Source: Xanthobacteraceae bacterium | GTDB lineage: Bacteria; Pseudomonadota; Alphaproteobacteria; Rhizobiales; Xanthobacteraceae | Assembly: GCA_030037185.1 (NCBI GenBank) | Contig: JASHRR010000250.1 | Coordinates: 1 to 11,008, forward strand | Length of the DNA stretch: 11,008 nt | Direction of reading: 5' to 3' | Shown: piece by piece, positions 1-7,383 of the stretch | Layout of the letters: the number at the start of each line of letters is the position of its first letter | Position numbering within the stretch: position 1 is the first letter of the stretch | The notes under the pieces: model-generated | Told to the model about the DNA's origin: nothing | What the model saw: only the letters and a program-made list of their open reading frames with translations | Databases searched by the model: none | Position numbers and translations under genes: made by a program

Positions 1-1005
1 GATCGCGGTGTCGAGGACACTGGCGAAATCGTTGATTTCCTTGAGCTGCGCCGTGACGCCGTCACGCTCGTAGGGAATGAGGCCGTCGCCGGCCGCCCGG
101 AGATAGGCCACGAGGTCGGCGCGATCCTGCGGCGACAGGCCGAGTTCGAACGTGCGGTCGAAATGACCGACCACCTGATCGTAGGTGTCGTACCGCCCGT
201 CGTGGAAATAGGGCGCATTGAAGTTTGCGTTCATCAAGGTCGGGGTCTTGAACAGCCCTCCGGACCCGACGCTGTGCTGCCGGTGATCGACGAAACCGCT
301 CGATGGAATGTGGCAGGCCGCGCAACTGAGCTCCGGATTGTGCGGGAATGGCTTGAAGAACAGCGCTTCGCCGCGACGCTGGGGGTCGTTCGCCCGTGCG
401 CCCAGCCGCCCGCCGGCGGCGAGGTTCAGGTTGGGCAAGAAATCGATGTCCTCGATATAGGCAACGATGGCGTCGAGGATGGCCGGGGATGGCTCGGGAC
501 CGTCGAATTCGTTGACGATGACGTTGCGGACGAAATCCCGCAGCGAGGCAATTCTGCCGTCGTTTCCATATGGCGCCAGGAACCGTGCGCCGCGCAGGCT
601 CGGGATCCGGACCGGATCGCGCGCCCTGTTATGCGCCTTGGGATTAAACAGCGGACCGGTGGTATCGAAATTTCCGGACCGGGTGGATAGCCCGGGGATA
701 TAGAGCTTGCCGTTGCCGGCGCCGTTAACATGGCAGGTACCGCAACTCATGCCAGCGCGGCGGGCGGGACCACCCAGGATGAGGTTGGAGTTGAACGCCA
801 GGTCGCCGAGATTGACCATGTAGGATTTGGCGCCTCCGAGGGATTCCGATCGGAACACCTCGCGCGGCTTGTCGAGCGCTTCCTCATTTAGCTCGGTGCC
901 CGGCGGCAGCACGGTCTCCTCACCGCTCAATGGAAACGCATTCCCGATGCGCACTAGCGCGCTCAGGAGCACGAAGATAACGGCCGCAATCATTCCCCGT
1001 CGCAT
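1..1005 (-). CDS. MauG/cytochrome c peroxidase-like di-haem protein (3' end outside window)
   Basis: Open on the minus strand for 335 codons from an ATG at 1005 to the window edge, so the C-terminus is missing. Residues 1-23 form a Sec signal peptide (basic start, hydrophobic core, ending near I-G-N-A). Two c-type haem sites are visible: CGTCH at residues 88-92 and CAACH at 228-232, the arrangement of the bacterial di-haem peroxidase/MauG family, which acts in the periplasm on peroxide or oxidises partner proteins. A stretch around 130-150 (R-I-P-S-L-R-G, then F-L-A-P-Y-G-N-D-G-R) and a second around 245-265 (K-T-P-T-L, then Y-F-H-D-G-R) are typical of the family. The start is supported by GGAAAGG seven bases upstream; a second ATG lies four codons inside. 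It follows the imelysin gene after 66 bases and is probably in one transcript with it. The substrate cannot be read from the sequence. Confidence 0.9.
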   Translation of the reverse strand, partial: MRRGMIAAVIFVLLSALVRIGNAFPLSGEETVLPPGTELNEEALDKPREVFRSESLGGAKSYMVNLGDLAFNSNLILGGPARRAGMSCGTCHVNGAGNGKLYIPGLSTRSGNFDTTGPLFNPKAHNRARDPVRIPSLRGARFLAPYGNDGRIASLRDFVRNVIVNEFDGPEPSPAILDAIVAYIEDIDFLPNLNLAAGGRLGARANDPQRRGEALFFKPFPHNPELSCAACHIPSSGFVDHRQHSVGSGGLFKTPTLMNANFNAPYFHDGRYDTYDQVVGHFDRTFELGLSPQDRADLVAYLRAAGDGLIPYERDGVTAQLKEINDFASVLDTAI

Positions 1006-1071
1006 GGTCGCGCCTTTCCAGAGGGCCACTGTCAATAAAGTACTGCCGTTGCCTCTCGCCGCCTGCGGGGC

Positions 1072-1905
1072 CTATCGGGCATCCGCTTCGAGTGTGGGCT
1101 TTTTGAGGTTTAGCAGCGGTGCAGCATTTTGCAGCTTCAACACGAGTTCTTCGGTTGCGATGCGCAAGCGGTCCGGGTCGATACGGCGCAATTCGCCGAC
1201 ATCGACGATGGCTTTCAAATCTTCGATGCTGCGGCGCATTCCCAGCTCGACCTGCCGGTCACGGGACGCGGCCGTCGGTGCAAAGATCGTCCGCCAGGCG
1301 AGCTCTATTCCATCGACATTGTTGCGCATGTCATTGAGGGACGTACCGCTCACCCGCGACTCGCCGCCGTCCGCCTTGCTTTCGCCGACCTCGTAGGCGA
1401 GCCGTACGACGCCGTCGAGGAGCCCCTGAGGCGTCAACGGGGTGTTACGAACACTCGCGCTCAACGCCGACAAATTGCGCACCAGTTCGTCGGCTTCATT
1501 CTCAAAATCGGTCCGGTTGGCGCCGAACAGCTTTGCCTCAATGGCGTGGAAGCCTATCACGCCGTTCGGCCAGGCATCGATGTCCCGGTCGAGTTCGGGC
1601 ACAAATCCCGTGGTAAAGACCTCGGAACGCTCCCATCCGACGCGCGCTTCGATCCAGGCCTGCTTTGCCGCCGCGAGATCGCCGGCCGCAGCGCTGGCGG
1701 CCAGCGTCCGCGCACTCGCCAGCGTGCGGTCGGCGTCCGTGATGAGATGGGACCTGTATTGTTCGGCGCCGTCATCGAGTGCCGCCGCCCGCCCCGGCTC
1801 CGTCCCGCTGAGAGCCGCCCCCACCACGGCCATGCTCAGCAGAGAGGCCCATCGTGAGACGGGGGGACGCACAGCCGGGTACCTGCAACGATGCTTCAAA
1901 TTCAT
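1072..1905 (-). CDS. imelysin-family (peptidase M75 / EfeO-like) periplasmic protein
   Basis: Encodes 277 residues from the ATG at 1905, preceded by GAGG six bases upstream. A GTG at 1926 gives a 284-residue form, but its GAGG lies only three bases away, so I prefer 1905. The N-terminus is a signal peptide: basic residues, then a hydrophobic core around residues 22-35 and an Ala-rich cleavage region ending in R-A-A-A. The mature part is alpha-helical. Residues 120-123 (H-A-I-E, counted from 1905) give the GxHxxE motif of imelysins, preceded by W-E-R-S-E and D-I-D-A-W-P. The family includes iron-regulated proteins such as ICMP and IrpA, and EfeO of ferrous/ferric uptake systems; most are not proven peptidases and are thought to bind metal. 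Its partner downstream is a di-haem peroxidase, a combination that suggests iron or haem handling in the periplasm; the exact role is inference. Confidence 0.9.
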   Translation of the reverse strand: MNLKHRCRYPAVRPPVSRWASLLSMAVVGAALSGTEPGRAAALDDGAEQYRSHLITDADRTLASARTLAASAAAGDLAAAKQAWIEARVGWERSEVFTTGFVPELDRDIDAWPNGVIGFHAIEAKLFGANRTDFENEADELVRNLSALSASVRNTPLTPQGLLDGVVRLAYEVGESKADGGESRVSGTSLNDMRNNVDGIELAWRTIFAPTAASRDRQVELGMRRSIEDLKAIVDVGELRRIDPDRLRIATEELVLKLQNAAPLLNLKKPTLEADAR

Positions 1906-1963
1906 TTTGCGCCTCGCGGATTTCACTCGCCTCGATTAAGGTCCGCAACTTCAGGTTTACAAC

Positions 1964-1998
1964 GAAAGTGCGCACTTTCCCCCGAATCTAGGGAAGTG
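1964..1998. promoter_or_regulatory. 16-bp perfect palindrome plus third half-site, candidate operator
   Basis: GAAAGTGCGCACTTTC at 1964-1979 is a perfect inverted repeat. A further direct copy of its half-site, GGAAGTG, sits at 1992-1998. The palindrome lies about 60 bases upstream of the imelysin start, a usual place for a repressor or activator site. It does not resemble the iron-responsive Irr/ICE or RirA boxes I know from Rhizobiales. Which gene it controls is unknown: the phosphoesterase start is more than 220 bases away, so the imelysin operon is likelier. Confidence 0.4.
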
Positions 1999-2098
1999 AG
2001 CATTTCGGTTTTATGACAAACAGGGTGCCGCGATCCGGTTAGGGGAAAGCTCTGTATTTAAAGCATTTTACCTGCAACCATACCCTCATCTGCATTTT

Positions 2099-2116
2099 CT
2101 GTCACAAGCATGTCAT
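2099..2116 (+). promoter_or_regulatory. PHO box (PhoB-binding site candidate)
   Basis: CTGTCAC (2099-2105), a four-base spacer AAGC, then ATGTCAT (2110-2116). The consensus is two CTGTCAT heptamers repeated every 11 bases; here 12 of 14 heptamer positions match and the 11-base period is exact. It lies 91 bases upstream of the phosphoesterase start and in the right orientation. A weak -10 such as TATGTA at 2123-2128 follows closely; no good -35 is seen, as expected for a PhoB-activated promoter. The functional match between site and gene raises confidence. Confidence 0.65.
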
Positions 2117-2206
2117 TGCTTGTATGTAGTTGGGTTGGGCTGGCCAAGATCGCTTCCTGTTCCCAGTTGCGATGTTTCGGTTGGCTCTATCTTTGGGGGA
2201 TTTCTC

Positions 2207-3955
2207 ATGCAACGGCTGACGAACAAGGCAGTGCCTGCTGCCTTTCTCATGTCTGTGCTGATGACGGCACAAGGTACTGCTCAGGTCTTGCCCGGGCCTT
2301 CCGGGGCCCCCGGCTTTGGCGAGCCCAGAACGGCGACTCCGATCAAGCATGTCGTTATCATCTTCGGCGAGAACGAGTCGTTCGACCATTATTTCGGTAC
2401 CTATCCGCTCGCGAAGAATCCGCAGGGCGAACCGTCCTTCTTTCCCCGGCCTTTCACGCCGCCGGTCAATGGGCTCACCTTCCAATTGCTCAACAACAAC
2501 CCCAACTTCACCAACACCACCGGCAATGGCGCGGCTGCTGCCAACCCGTTCCGTCTCGACCGCACGCAGGCCCATACGGCTGATATGAATCACGGCTATA
2601 CGGCAGAGCAGGCAGCCTTCGACGACGGCAAGATGGATCTCTTCCCGGCGAAAACGGGCAGTGCCGGAATCGCCGGCCCGGAGACGTTCTCGACGACCGC
2701 TCTCGTGATGGGCTATTACGATGGCAATACCGTCACTGCCCTTTGGAACTATGCGCAATTTTTCGCGCTGAACGACAATTCCTACAGCTCCCAGTTCGGT
2801 CCGTCGTCGCCCGGCGCCATCAATGTGATCTCCGGCCAGACCAACGGTGCCGTAGGCTTCGATGCCGGCCCAACAGCCGCCCAACAGGCCGCGATCGGGC
2901 TAAAGACGGGAGCTACACCCGTTGCGCCGGTTGGCGCCACCAACGGCTTCCAGGTGGACGACGGCACCGGCACCGGCACTTTTACGCTTTACAGCGATGC
3001 CGATCCGACCGGCGATCAATGCTCCACGCAGACCAGCGCGACAGCGACAATGACCGGGAAGAACATCGGCGATCTCCTGAACGCGAAGAACATCTCCTGG
3101 GGCTGGTTCCAAGGCGGCTTCAACCTGCAGCTCACCAACGCCAACGGGACCACCGGTTGCGCGCGCTCGTCGAGCTCTACCAATCCGGACGTGATCCCGC
3201 CGATTACCTCGGGTGACTACGTTCAACACCATCAGCCGTTCCAGTATTATGCGTCGACACGCAATCCGACGCACGCGCGGCCGACTGTTTCACCCAATGA
3301 GTACGGCACATCGAAGGACACCGTCACCAATCACCAGTATGATATCAACGATTGGTTCGCGGCGCTCGCGGCCGGTAATCTGCCGTCGGTCTCCTATCTC
3401 AAGGCGCCGGCGTTGCATGATGCCCATCCGGGCAATTCCGATCCGCTCGACGAGCAGGCTTTCGTCGTCAACGTGATCAACACGCTGCAGGAGAGCCCGT
3501 TCTGGGAAAGCACGGCGGTCATCATCGCCTATGACGACTCGGACGGCTGGTACGATCATGTCAACCACGTGATCAACCCGTCGTTCAGCGTGGAGGACGA
3601 TCTTCAGGGAGCGGGCACGGACACCTGCAAGCCGCTTCCCGGAACAACCTTCCCGGTGTTCACGACCCCGCTGCCGGGCATCAACGGCAAGCCGGTCAAT
3701 GGCCGCTGCGGCTTTGGTCCGCGTCAGCCTTTGCTTGTGATCTCGCCCTTTGCGAAGCACAATTTCGTCGATCATACGGCGACGGATCAGGCGTCGATCG
3801 TGCGCTTCATCGAGGATAACTGGCTGGACGGCGAGCGTATCGAGGGCTCCTATGATGCTGTCTCCGGCACGCTCCTCAATATGTTCGACTTCCTCCAGCT
3901 GCCGTTCACGAAGGTCAAGCTCGACCCGAACACCGGCCTGGTTGTGTTTCCCTGA
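2207..3955 (+). CDS. exported phosphoesterase (PF04185 family: acid phosphatase AcpA / phospholipase C-like)
   Basis: Encodes 582 residues. The ATG at 2207 has GGGGGA six bases upstream and opens a clear signal peptide (residues 1-25, ending A-Q-G-T-A-Q). A longer reading from TTG 2120 would bury this signal. The mature enzyme begins with the family's metal-site motif G-E-N-E-S-F-D-H-Y-F-G-T-Y at residues 54-66 (Glu55, Asn56 as ligands). The serine-rich F-G-P-S-S-P-G at 197-203 is where the family has its nucleophile, and Y-D-D-S-D-G-W-Y-D-H at 442-451 supplies the Asp pair. AcpA-type enzymes hydrolyse phosphomonoesters and relatives hydrolyse phospholipid head groups; the substrate here is not decidable by eye. 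Residues 210-290 contain a Gly/Thr-rich insertion between the catalytic parts. The PHO box upstream argues for induction on phosphate starvation. A hairpin follows the stop codon. Confidence 0.92.
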   Translation: MQRLTNKAVPAAFLMSVLMTAQGTAQVLPGPSGAPGFGEPRTATPIKHVVIIFGENESFDHYFGTYPLAKNPQGEPSFFPRPFTPPVNGLTFQLLNNNPNFTNTTGNGAAAANPFRLDRTQAHTADMNHGYTAEQAAFDDGKMDLFPAKTGSAGIAGPETFSTTALVMGYYDGNTVTALWNYAQFFALNDNSYSSQFGPSSPGAINVISGQTNGAVGFDAGPTAAQQAAIGLKTGATPVAPVGATNGFQVDDGTGTGTFTLYSDADPTGDQCSTQTSATATMTGKNIGDLLNAKNISWGWFQGGFNLQLTNANGTTGCARSSSSTNPDVIPPITSGDYVQHHQPFQYYASTRNPTHARPTVSPNEYGTSKDTVTNHQYDINDWFAALAAGNLPSVSYLKAPALHDAHPGNSDPLDEQAFVVNVINTLQESPFWESTAVIIAYDDSDGWYDHVNHVINPSFSVEDDLQGAGTDTCKPLPGTTFPVFTTPLPGINGKPVNGRCGFGPRQPLLVISPFAKHNFVDHTATDQASIVRFIEDNWLDGERIEGSYDAVSGTLLNMFDFLQLPFTKVKLDPNTGLVVFP

Positions 3956-3970
3956 TCACCCGAAAGGACC

Positions 3971-3994
3971 GGGGCGGCTGACAGCAGCCGCCCC
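3971..3994 (+). terminator. intercistronic GC-rich hairpin, possible terminator
   Basis: GGGGCGGCTG (3971-3980) and CAGCCGCCCC (3985-3994) pair perfectly over ten bases around the loop ACAG, 15 bases after the phosphoesterase stop. There is no immediate T-run; four T's occur at 4003-4006 after eight other bases. It may terminate or attenuate transcription, or protect the 3' end of the phosphoesterase message while allowing read-through into the peroxidase gene. Confidence 0.5.
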
Positions 3995-4070
3995 ACGCCG
4001 ATGTTTTAATGTTCAATTGCTCTAACTCATGAACAGCAGGACTAATCACCTAATAACCGGGATCCTGCCG

Positions 4071-5573
4071 ATGAAGCGCTCGTACGCCTTCAGCGCAGCC
4101 GCTCTTGCTTGCGCCTCCGTGCCGCGGACACTTCTCCTGTTCTTCGCGCTTTTTCTTCCGGTCGCGGTGATCCTCCTGTGCGACGGCGCGAGCAACACGG
4201 CTCCCGCCGCGCCGCTTGCGCAGGCGACGCCCAACGCGGAGCCGCAACGCCAGCCCGGCCGCCAATCTCCAGAGCTTTCCGTGGTCGCGCAAATCGGCCG
4301 CAGGATGTTCTTCGACCCATCTCTCTCAGGCTCCGGGCAATTGTCTTGCGCGTCGTGCCACAGCCCCGCGAACGCCTACGGACCCCCGAACCGGCTTGCC
4401 GTGCAGCGCGGCGGGCGTGACCTGCGCAAAGCAGGCCTCCGGGCCACGCCATCTCTGACCTATATCGGGAGCACGCCGACTTTCACGATCGGCCCTAATT
4501 CGAACATAGCGGATAATGACCAGCCGCCGCAGGCGCGGATCCCGGCCCCCGGCGTCAAGGTCGCCTCCGTCGCCAAAGCGGATGCTGCGGCGGCCAAAGC
4601 GGCCCACGAAACCGTTCCACGGGGCAGCCTCGACTGGGCCAGTGGAGCCATGGCGGCGCTGGCGGAAGCTGATGAAACCGTTCCGCGGGGCGGCCTCGAT
4701 TGGGATGGTCGGGCTACGACGATCCAAAGCCAGGCGCTTGGATCTTTGCTCGATCCAAATGGAATGGGCAACAGCAGCGTTGCGGAAGTGCTCGATCACA
4801 TCAAGCGCGCGCCCTATGCGGAGGATTTGAAACAGCTCTTCGGACCGACGCTCTTCGAGCAGCCCGCCCTCGCTGTCGACGAAGCGCTTTTCGCAGTCGT
4901 CCGCTACCAGTTGGAGGAGCCGAGCTTTCATCCTTACGACAGCAAGTACGATGCCTACCTCGCCGGCAAGGCGAAGTTGAGCGAGGCGGAAGCGCGCGGC
5001 CTGAAGCTGTTCGAGGATCCGCACAAAGGCAATTGCTCCTCGTGTCATATCGACAGGCCGTCGCGCGACGGGAGGCTGCCACCCGCATTTACCGATTACC
5101 AATTCGAGGCGCTGGGTGCGCCGCGCAACGAGAACATTCCGGCCAATAGTGATCCGAATTATTACGACCTTGGATTATGCGGCCCGTTGCGGAAGGACTA
5201 TGCGGATACGGCGGCCTATTGCGGGCTCTTCAAGACCCCTTCGTTGCGCAATGTGGCGATGCGGAAAGTGTTCTTTCACAACGGCGTCTTCCACTCGCTC
5301 GAGGAAGTCGTGCACTTTTATGTCGAGCGCGAGACCACTCCGGGGAAATGGTATCCCAGGCTCGCGAATGGCGAGATCGATCGCTACAATGATCTTCCCT
5401 CTCGGTATAGGCAAAACATCGACGTCGTCGACGCGCCGTTCGACCGCAAGGAAGGTGACGAACCTGCGCTCAACGAGGCGGAAATCGCCGACGTGATTGC
5501 CTTTTTGAAAACACTGACGGACGGCTATCAGTCCGAACAGCCCGATGATTCCACCACACGCGCGGCAAAGTAA
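4071..5573 (+). CDS. di-haem cytochrome c peroxidase / MauG-family protein with internal duplication
   Basis: Encodes 500 residues from the ATG at 4071, which opens the signal or anchor segment (basic start, then L-L-L-F-F-A-L-F-L-P-V-A-V-I-L-L near residues 21-36). The ATG at 4029 has no ribosome binding site; 4071 has only a weak GGGA, so the start is not certain. Two haem sites are present: CASCH at 93-97 and CSSCH at 322-326. The N-terminal domain shows G-R-x-M-F-F-D-P-S-L-S and the family W-D-G-R-A motif; the C-terminal domain shows K-T-P-S-L-R-N-V and F-F-H-N-G-V-F-H-S-L-E-E-V. These belong to the di-haem peroxidase family acting in the periplasm. Residues around 180-213 are an imperfect duplication of a 22-residue unit just before W-D-G-R-A. 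It lies 115 bases after the phosphoesterase and may share its transcript. It is clearly a different subfamily from the protein at 1-1005. Confidence 0.9.
   Translation: MKRSYAFSAAALACASVPRTLLLFFALFLPVAVILLCDGASNTAPAAPLAQATPNAEPQRQPGRQSPELSVVAQIGRRMFFDPSLSGSGQLSCASCHSPANAYGPPNRLAVQRGGRDLRKAGLRATPSLTYIGSTPTFTIGPNSNIADNDQPPQARIPAPGVKVASVAKADAAAAKAAHETVPRGSLDWASGAMAALAEADETVPRGGLDWDGRATTIQSQALGSLLDPNGMGNSSVAEVLDHIKRAPYAEDLKQLFGPTLFEQPALAVDEALFAVVRYQLEEPSFHPYDSKYDAYLAGKAKLSEAEARGLKLFEDPHKGNCSSCHIDRPSRDGRLPPAFTDYQFEALGAPRNENIPANSDPNYYDLGLCGPLRKDYADTAAYCGLFKTPSLRNVAMRKVFFHNGVFHSLEEVVHFYVERETTPGKWYPRLANGEIDRYNDLPSRYRQNIDVVDAPFDRKEGDEPALNEAEIADVIAFLKTLTDGYQSEQPDDSTTRAAK
4608..4705 (+). repeat. imperfect 66-bp tandem duplication inside the peroxidase gene
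   Basis: The string GAAACCGTTCC occurs at 4608 and again at 4674, exactly 66 bases apart and in frame. The encoded units read E-T-V-P-R-G-S-L-D-W and E-T-V-P-R-G-G-L-D-W, each preceded by an Ala-rich stretch ending A-A-H or E-A-D. Only the second copy continues into D-G-R-A, the family sequence, so the first is the likely extra copy. Confidence 0.75.
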
Positions 5574-5611
5574 GCCGGATGTCGCCCAGCGCCACCAAGG
5601 CGCCAGCCATA

Positions 5612-5716
5612 ATGGCTTTCATTCGTAGGTTCGCTCTCGCGACGCTGCGCCCGGAATCGATCTTTCGACGGGCCTATTTGGCCGCAATGGCAGCAGGCGT
5701 TATTGCTACGATCTGA
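5612..5716 (+). CDS. possible 34-residue small protein, unsupported function
   Basis: An ATG at 5612 opens 34 codons ending in TGA at 5714. The product starts M-A-F-I-R-R-F-A-L and its C-terminal half is hydrophobic (A-Y-L-A-A-M-A-A-G-V-I-A-T-I). No convincing ribosome binding site precedes it; AAGG lies about ten bases upstream. It sits in the otherwise empty 130 bases between the peroxidase and the converging frameshifted gene, and its end overlaps the stop region of that gene. It could be chance. Confidence 0.2.
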   Translation: MAFIRRFALATLRPESIFRRAYLAAMAAGVIATI

Positions 5717-6154
5717 TCCGGCTTTTCCATCCATTGCCCAGCCTCACGCCGATGGGGTGCACGGCGACGATGTCGCGAAATGTGTCACTGAATGGCAGCG
5801 GTTCACATAATTTCAGAGCCCGCGTGATCGCCTCGCGCACCGTTTCGCGTGCCTCCTCGTTCGGCGCTGGAGTCGCATAGGTCATGAGGGGTTGTCCAAA
5901 CACCTTCCCGTCACGATCGAAGCTTACTCGGACGGAAATCCGCGCGGTGGATGGCGCCACATCTCCGAGAGCGTTCCAGCAGGCTGTCACGGCCGCCCGC
6001 ACACCGCGCGCGTTGTTGATGGTAGGAGGATGGATCTCTTGTGCAACGGCATTGTCCGCGTTGCGGGACAACCGGTGATGCCCAAGACGGTGGCGACCGT
6101 AAAAAGGATGCTGGCCCTGGTAGTCATCGCTATTCGGTCCGTAAAGCTGTTCAT
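5706..6154 (-). pseudogene. exported TonB/TolA-C-terminal-like protein, split by one frameshift
   Basis: The first part, from ATG 6154 (or 6172), gives a signal-peptide-like start (M-N-S-F-T-D-R, then S-I-L-F-T-V-A-T-V-L-G-I-T-G). The reading then moves to another frame close to 6068-6080 and continues as N-A-V-A-Q-E-I-H-P-P to the stop at 5706. Adding one base near 6073 would restore a single protein of roughly 150 residues with a good signal cleavage site (A-V-A-Q). The mature part resembles small Rhizobiales proteins with a TonB/TolA C-terminal-like fold: V-T-A-C-W, then R-I-S-V-R-V-S-F-D-R-D-G-K-V, then A-I-x-R-A-L-x-x-C-E-P-L-P. The family call is by resemblance only. The break may be true inactivation or a sequencing error. 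It converges on the peroxidase gene. Confidence 0.55.
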
Positions 6155-6284
6155 CGCAACATGATTGTTCATCCAATCCCAAGCCCGATCAGCTCGCACA
6201 TCGACGGGCCGTCGGTCACGGATCATCCGCCTTCCCGATTGTGTTAACACCACGGCCGGGTTAGCCCTAAAGGAACCTCAACTG
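6155..6284. other. divergent intergenic region
   Basis: The 130 bases between the frameshifted minus-strand gene and the amidase remnant contain no gene. A perfect 10-bp palindrome GTGTTAACAC lies at 6241-6250, about 35 bases before the amidase start; it may be an operator or chance. No promoter hexamers stand out. Confidence 0.3.
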
Positions 6285-7030
6285 ATGTCGATCGGGCAGT
6301 CGTTTTGGTGTTGCTGGTGGCCCTGCAGAACGCAATGGCTCAACCTTCGCATCGTTCGAGCTGATGGAGGCAGCCATCCCGCAACTCCAGGCGGCGCTCT
6401 CATCCGGGATCATCACGTCGAAGGAGCTGGTGACTGCCTATCTGGCGCGCATCGACGCGTGCGATCAGCACGGACCGGCGCTTGCGATCAGCGTCGTTAC
6501 GACAAAGCGCTTGACGAGGCTGTCGTGAAGAACGCCGAGGGAGGGCAGGAGCGCTGCGAGGCTTATTATCGTGAAAGACAACTACGAGACTGCCGGTGTG
6601 CAAACTGCAGCGGGTTCATCGGCGCTGCCGGCTGGGTGCCGCCCAACGATTCAACCCTGGTGAAGAAACTGCGCGCTGCCGGAGCAATAGTGATCGCCAA
6701 GTCCAACATGCATGAGTTCGCATACGGCATCGCCAATGTGGCTCACTGTTTGGCGTGACCCGCAATCCTACGCGCTCGGCGGGAATCCCGGCGGCTACAG
6801 CGGAGGAACCGGCGCGGCCATTGCGGCAAACTTTGCGGCCGTGGTGATGGGCAGTGATACCTGCGGTTCAATCCGCATTCCGGCATCCCACGAACAGTCC
6901 GGTCGGCCTCCGCGGTACGCAAGGAGTGGCGAGCCGCGGCGGCATCATTCCTCTCTCAAGCACCCAGGACGTTGGCCGCCCCATCGCGCGCACGGTCACT
7001 GACATCGCTACGGTGCTCGATATCAAGAAG
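6285..7030 (+). pseudogene. secreted amidase (amidase-signature family), multiply frameshifted and 3'-truncated
   Basis: An ATG at 6285 with AGGA ten bases upstream begins a reading that, after a frame change near 6295, gives a signal peptide (A-V-V-L-V-L-L-V-A-L-Q-N-A-M-A-Q). Further pieces follow in changing frames: F-E-L-M-E-A-A-I-P-Q-L-Q-A-A-L (from 6355), K-A-L-D-E-A-V-V-K-N-A-E (from 6504), I-I-V-K-D-N-Y-E-T-A-G (from 6565), G-W-V-P-P-N-D-S-T-L-V-K-K-L (from 6630), Y-A-L-G-G-N-P-G-G-Y-S-G-G-T-G (from 6769), G-S-D-T-C-G-S-I-R-I-P-A-S (near 6850-6890), and P-L-S-S-T-Q-D-V-G-R-P-I-A-R-T-V-T-D-I (from about 6950). These are the Lys, cis-Ser and Ser-nucleophile blocks of the amidase-signature family. 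The usual G-G-S-S-G-G reads G-G-Y-S-G-G here. Coding likeness fades near 7030, about half way through a normal 450-500 residue amidase. Confidence 0.85.
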
Positions 7031-7116
7031 CTCGAGGAATTCGATCAGCCGTGCCGAGCTGGTGTGCAGGTTCGGCCGGATCGGATTGCTTTTCGCAGGT
7101 GCGTACTGCCGATAGA

Positions 7117-7368
7117 TCAAACGAACGGATTCTTCACGGTAACGGTTTCTTTGGAGGCGATTTTATCAGGCAACGTCGGATCGCTTTCAAGCGCGCGGAC
7201 GATATCGTTGAGCAGATCGCGAAGCTGGCGGGCATTCGCCAAGCCAGCTTTGTCGCGCGTGAGCATAATATTGCCGTAGAGGCTGATATGCGTCGTCCTG
7301 TTTTCGATTTCGAGGCCATCCAGGGAGGCGGCTTCGGACTCGTTTTGATAGGGGTGAATAAGACTCAT
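7117..7368 (-). CDS. putative immunity protein of the nuclease toxin
   Basis: Encodes 83 residues from an ATG at 7368 with GAGG five bases upstream. It begins 15 bases after the stop of the nuclease gene on the same strand, so the two are almost certainly cotranscribed. I do not recognise its family. The sequence has no signal peptide or membrane segment; it shows a probable beta strand (T-T-H-I-S-L-Y-G-N-I-M-L) followed by an amphipathic helix (A-N-A-R-Q-L-R-D-L-L-N-D-I-V-R-A-L-E) and a polar tail. Small size, cytoplasmic character and position directly behind a toxin-like nuclease are what is expected of an immunity protein that blocks the enzyme in the producing cell. This role rests on context alone. 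Confidence 0.65.
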   Translation of the reverse strand: MSLIHPYQNESEAASLDGLEIENRTTHISLYGNIMLTRDKAGLANARQLRDLLNDIVRALESDPTLPDKIASKETVTVKNPFV

Positions 7369-7383
7369 GACCGCCTCGGTTGC

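Noticed and set aside
163..690. Plus-strand open frame of 175 codons at the left end.
   Set aside because: It is the antisense of the minus-strand di-haem peroxidase, which has two haem motifs and a signal peptide; the plus frame has no family features.
1129..1857. Plus-strand open frame of 242 codons opposite the imelysin gene.
   Set aside because: Long only because of the GC-rich codon pattern of the real gene on the other strand; no ribosome binding site or domain.
2013..2031. A GTCAT half-site on the minus strand, considered as a second PHO box for the imelysin operon.
   Set aside because: The partner heptamer 11 bases away matches only about four of seven positions.
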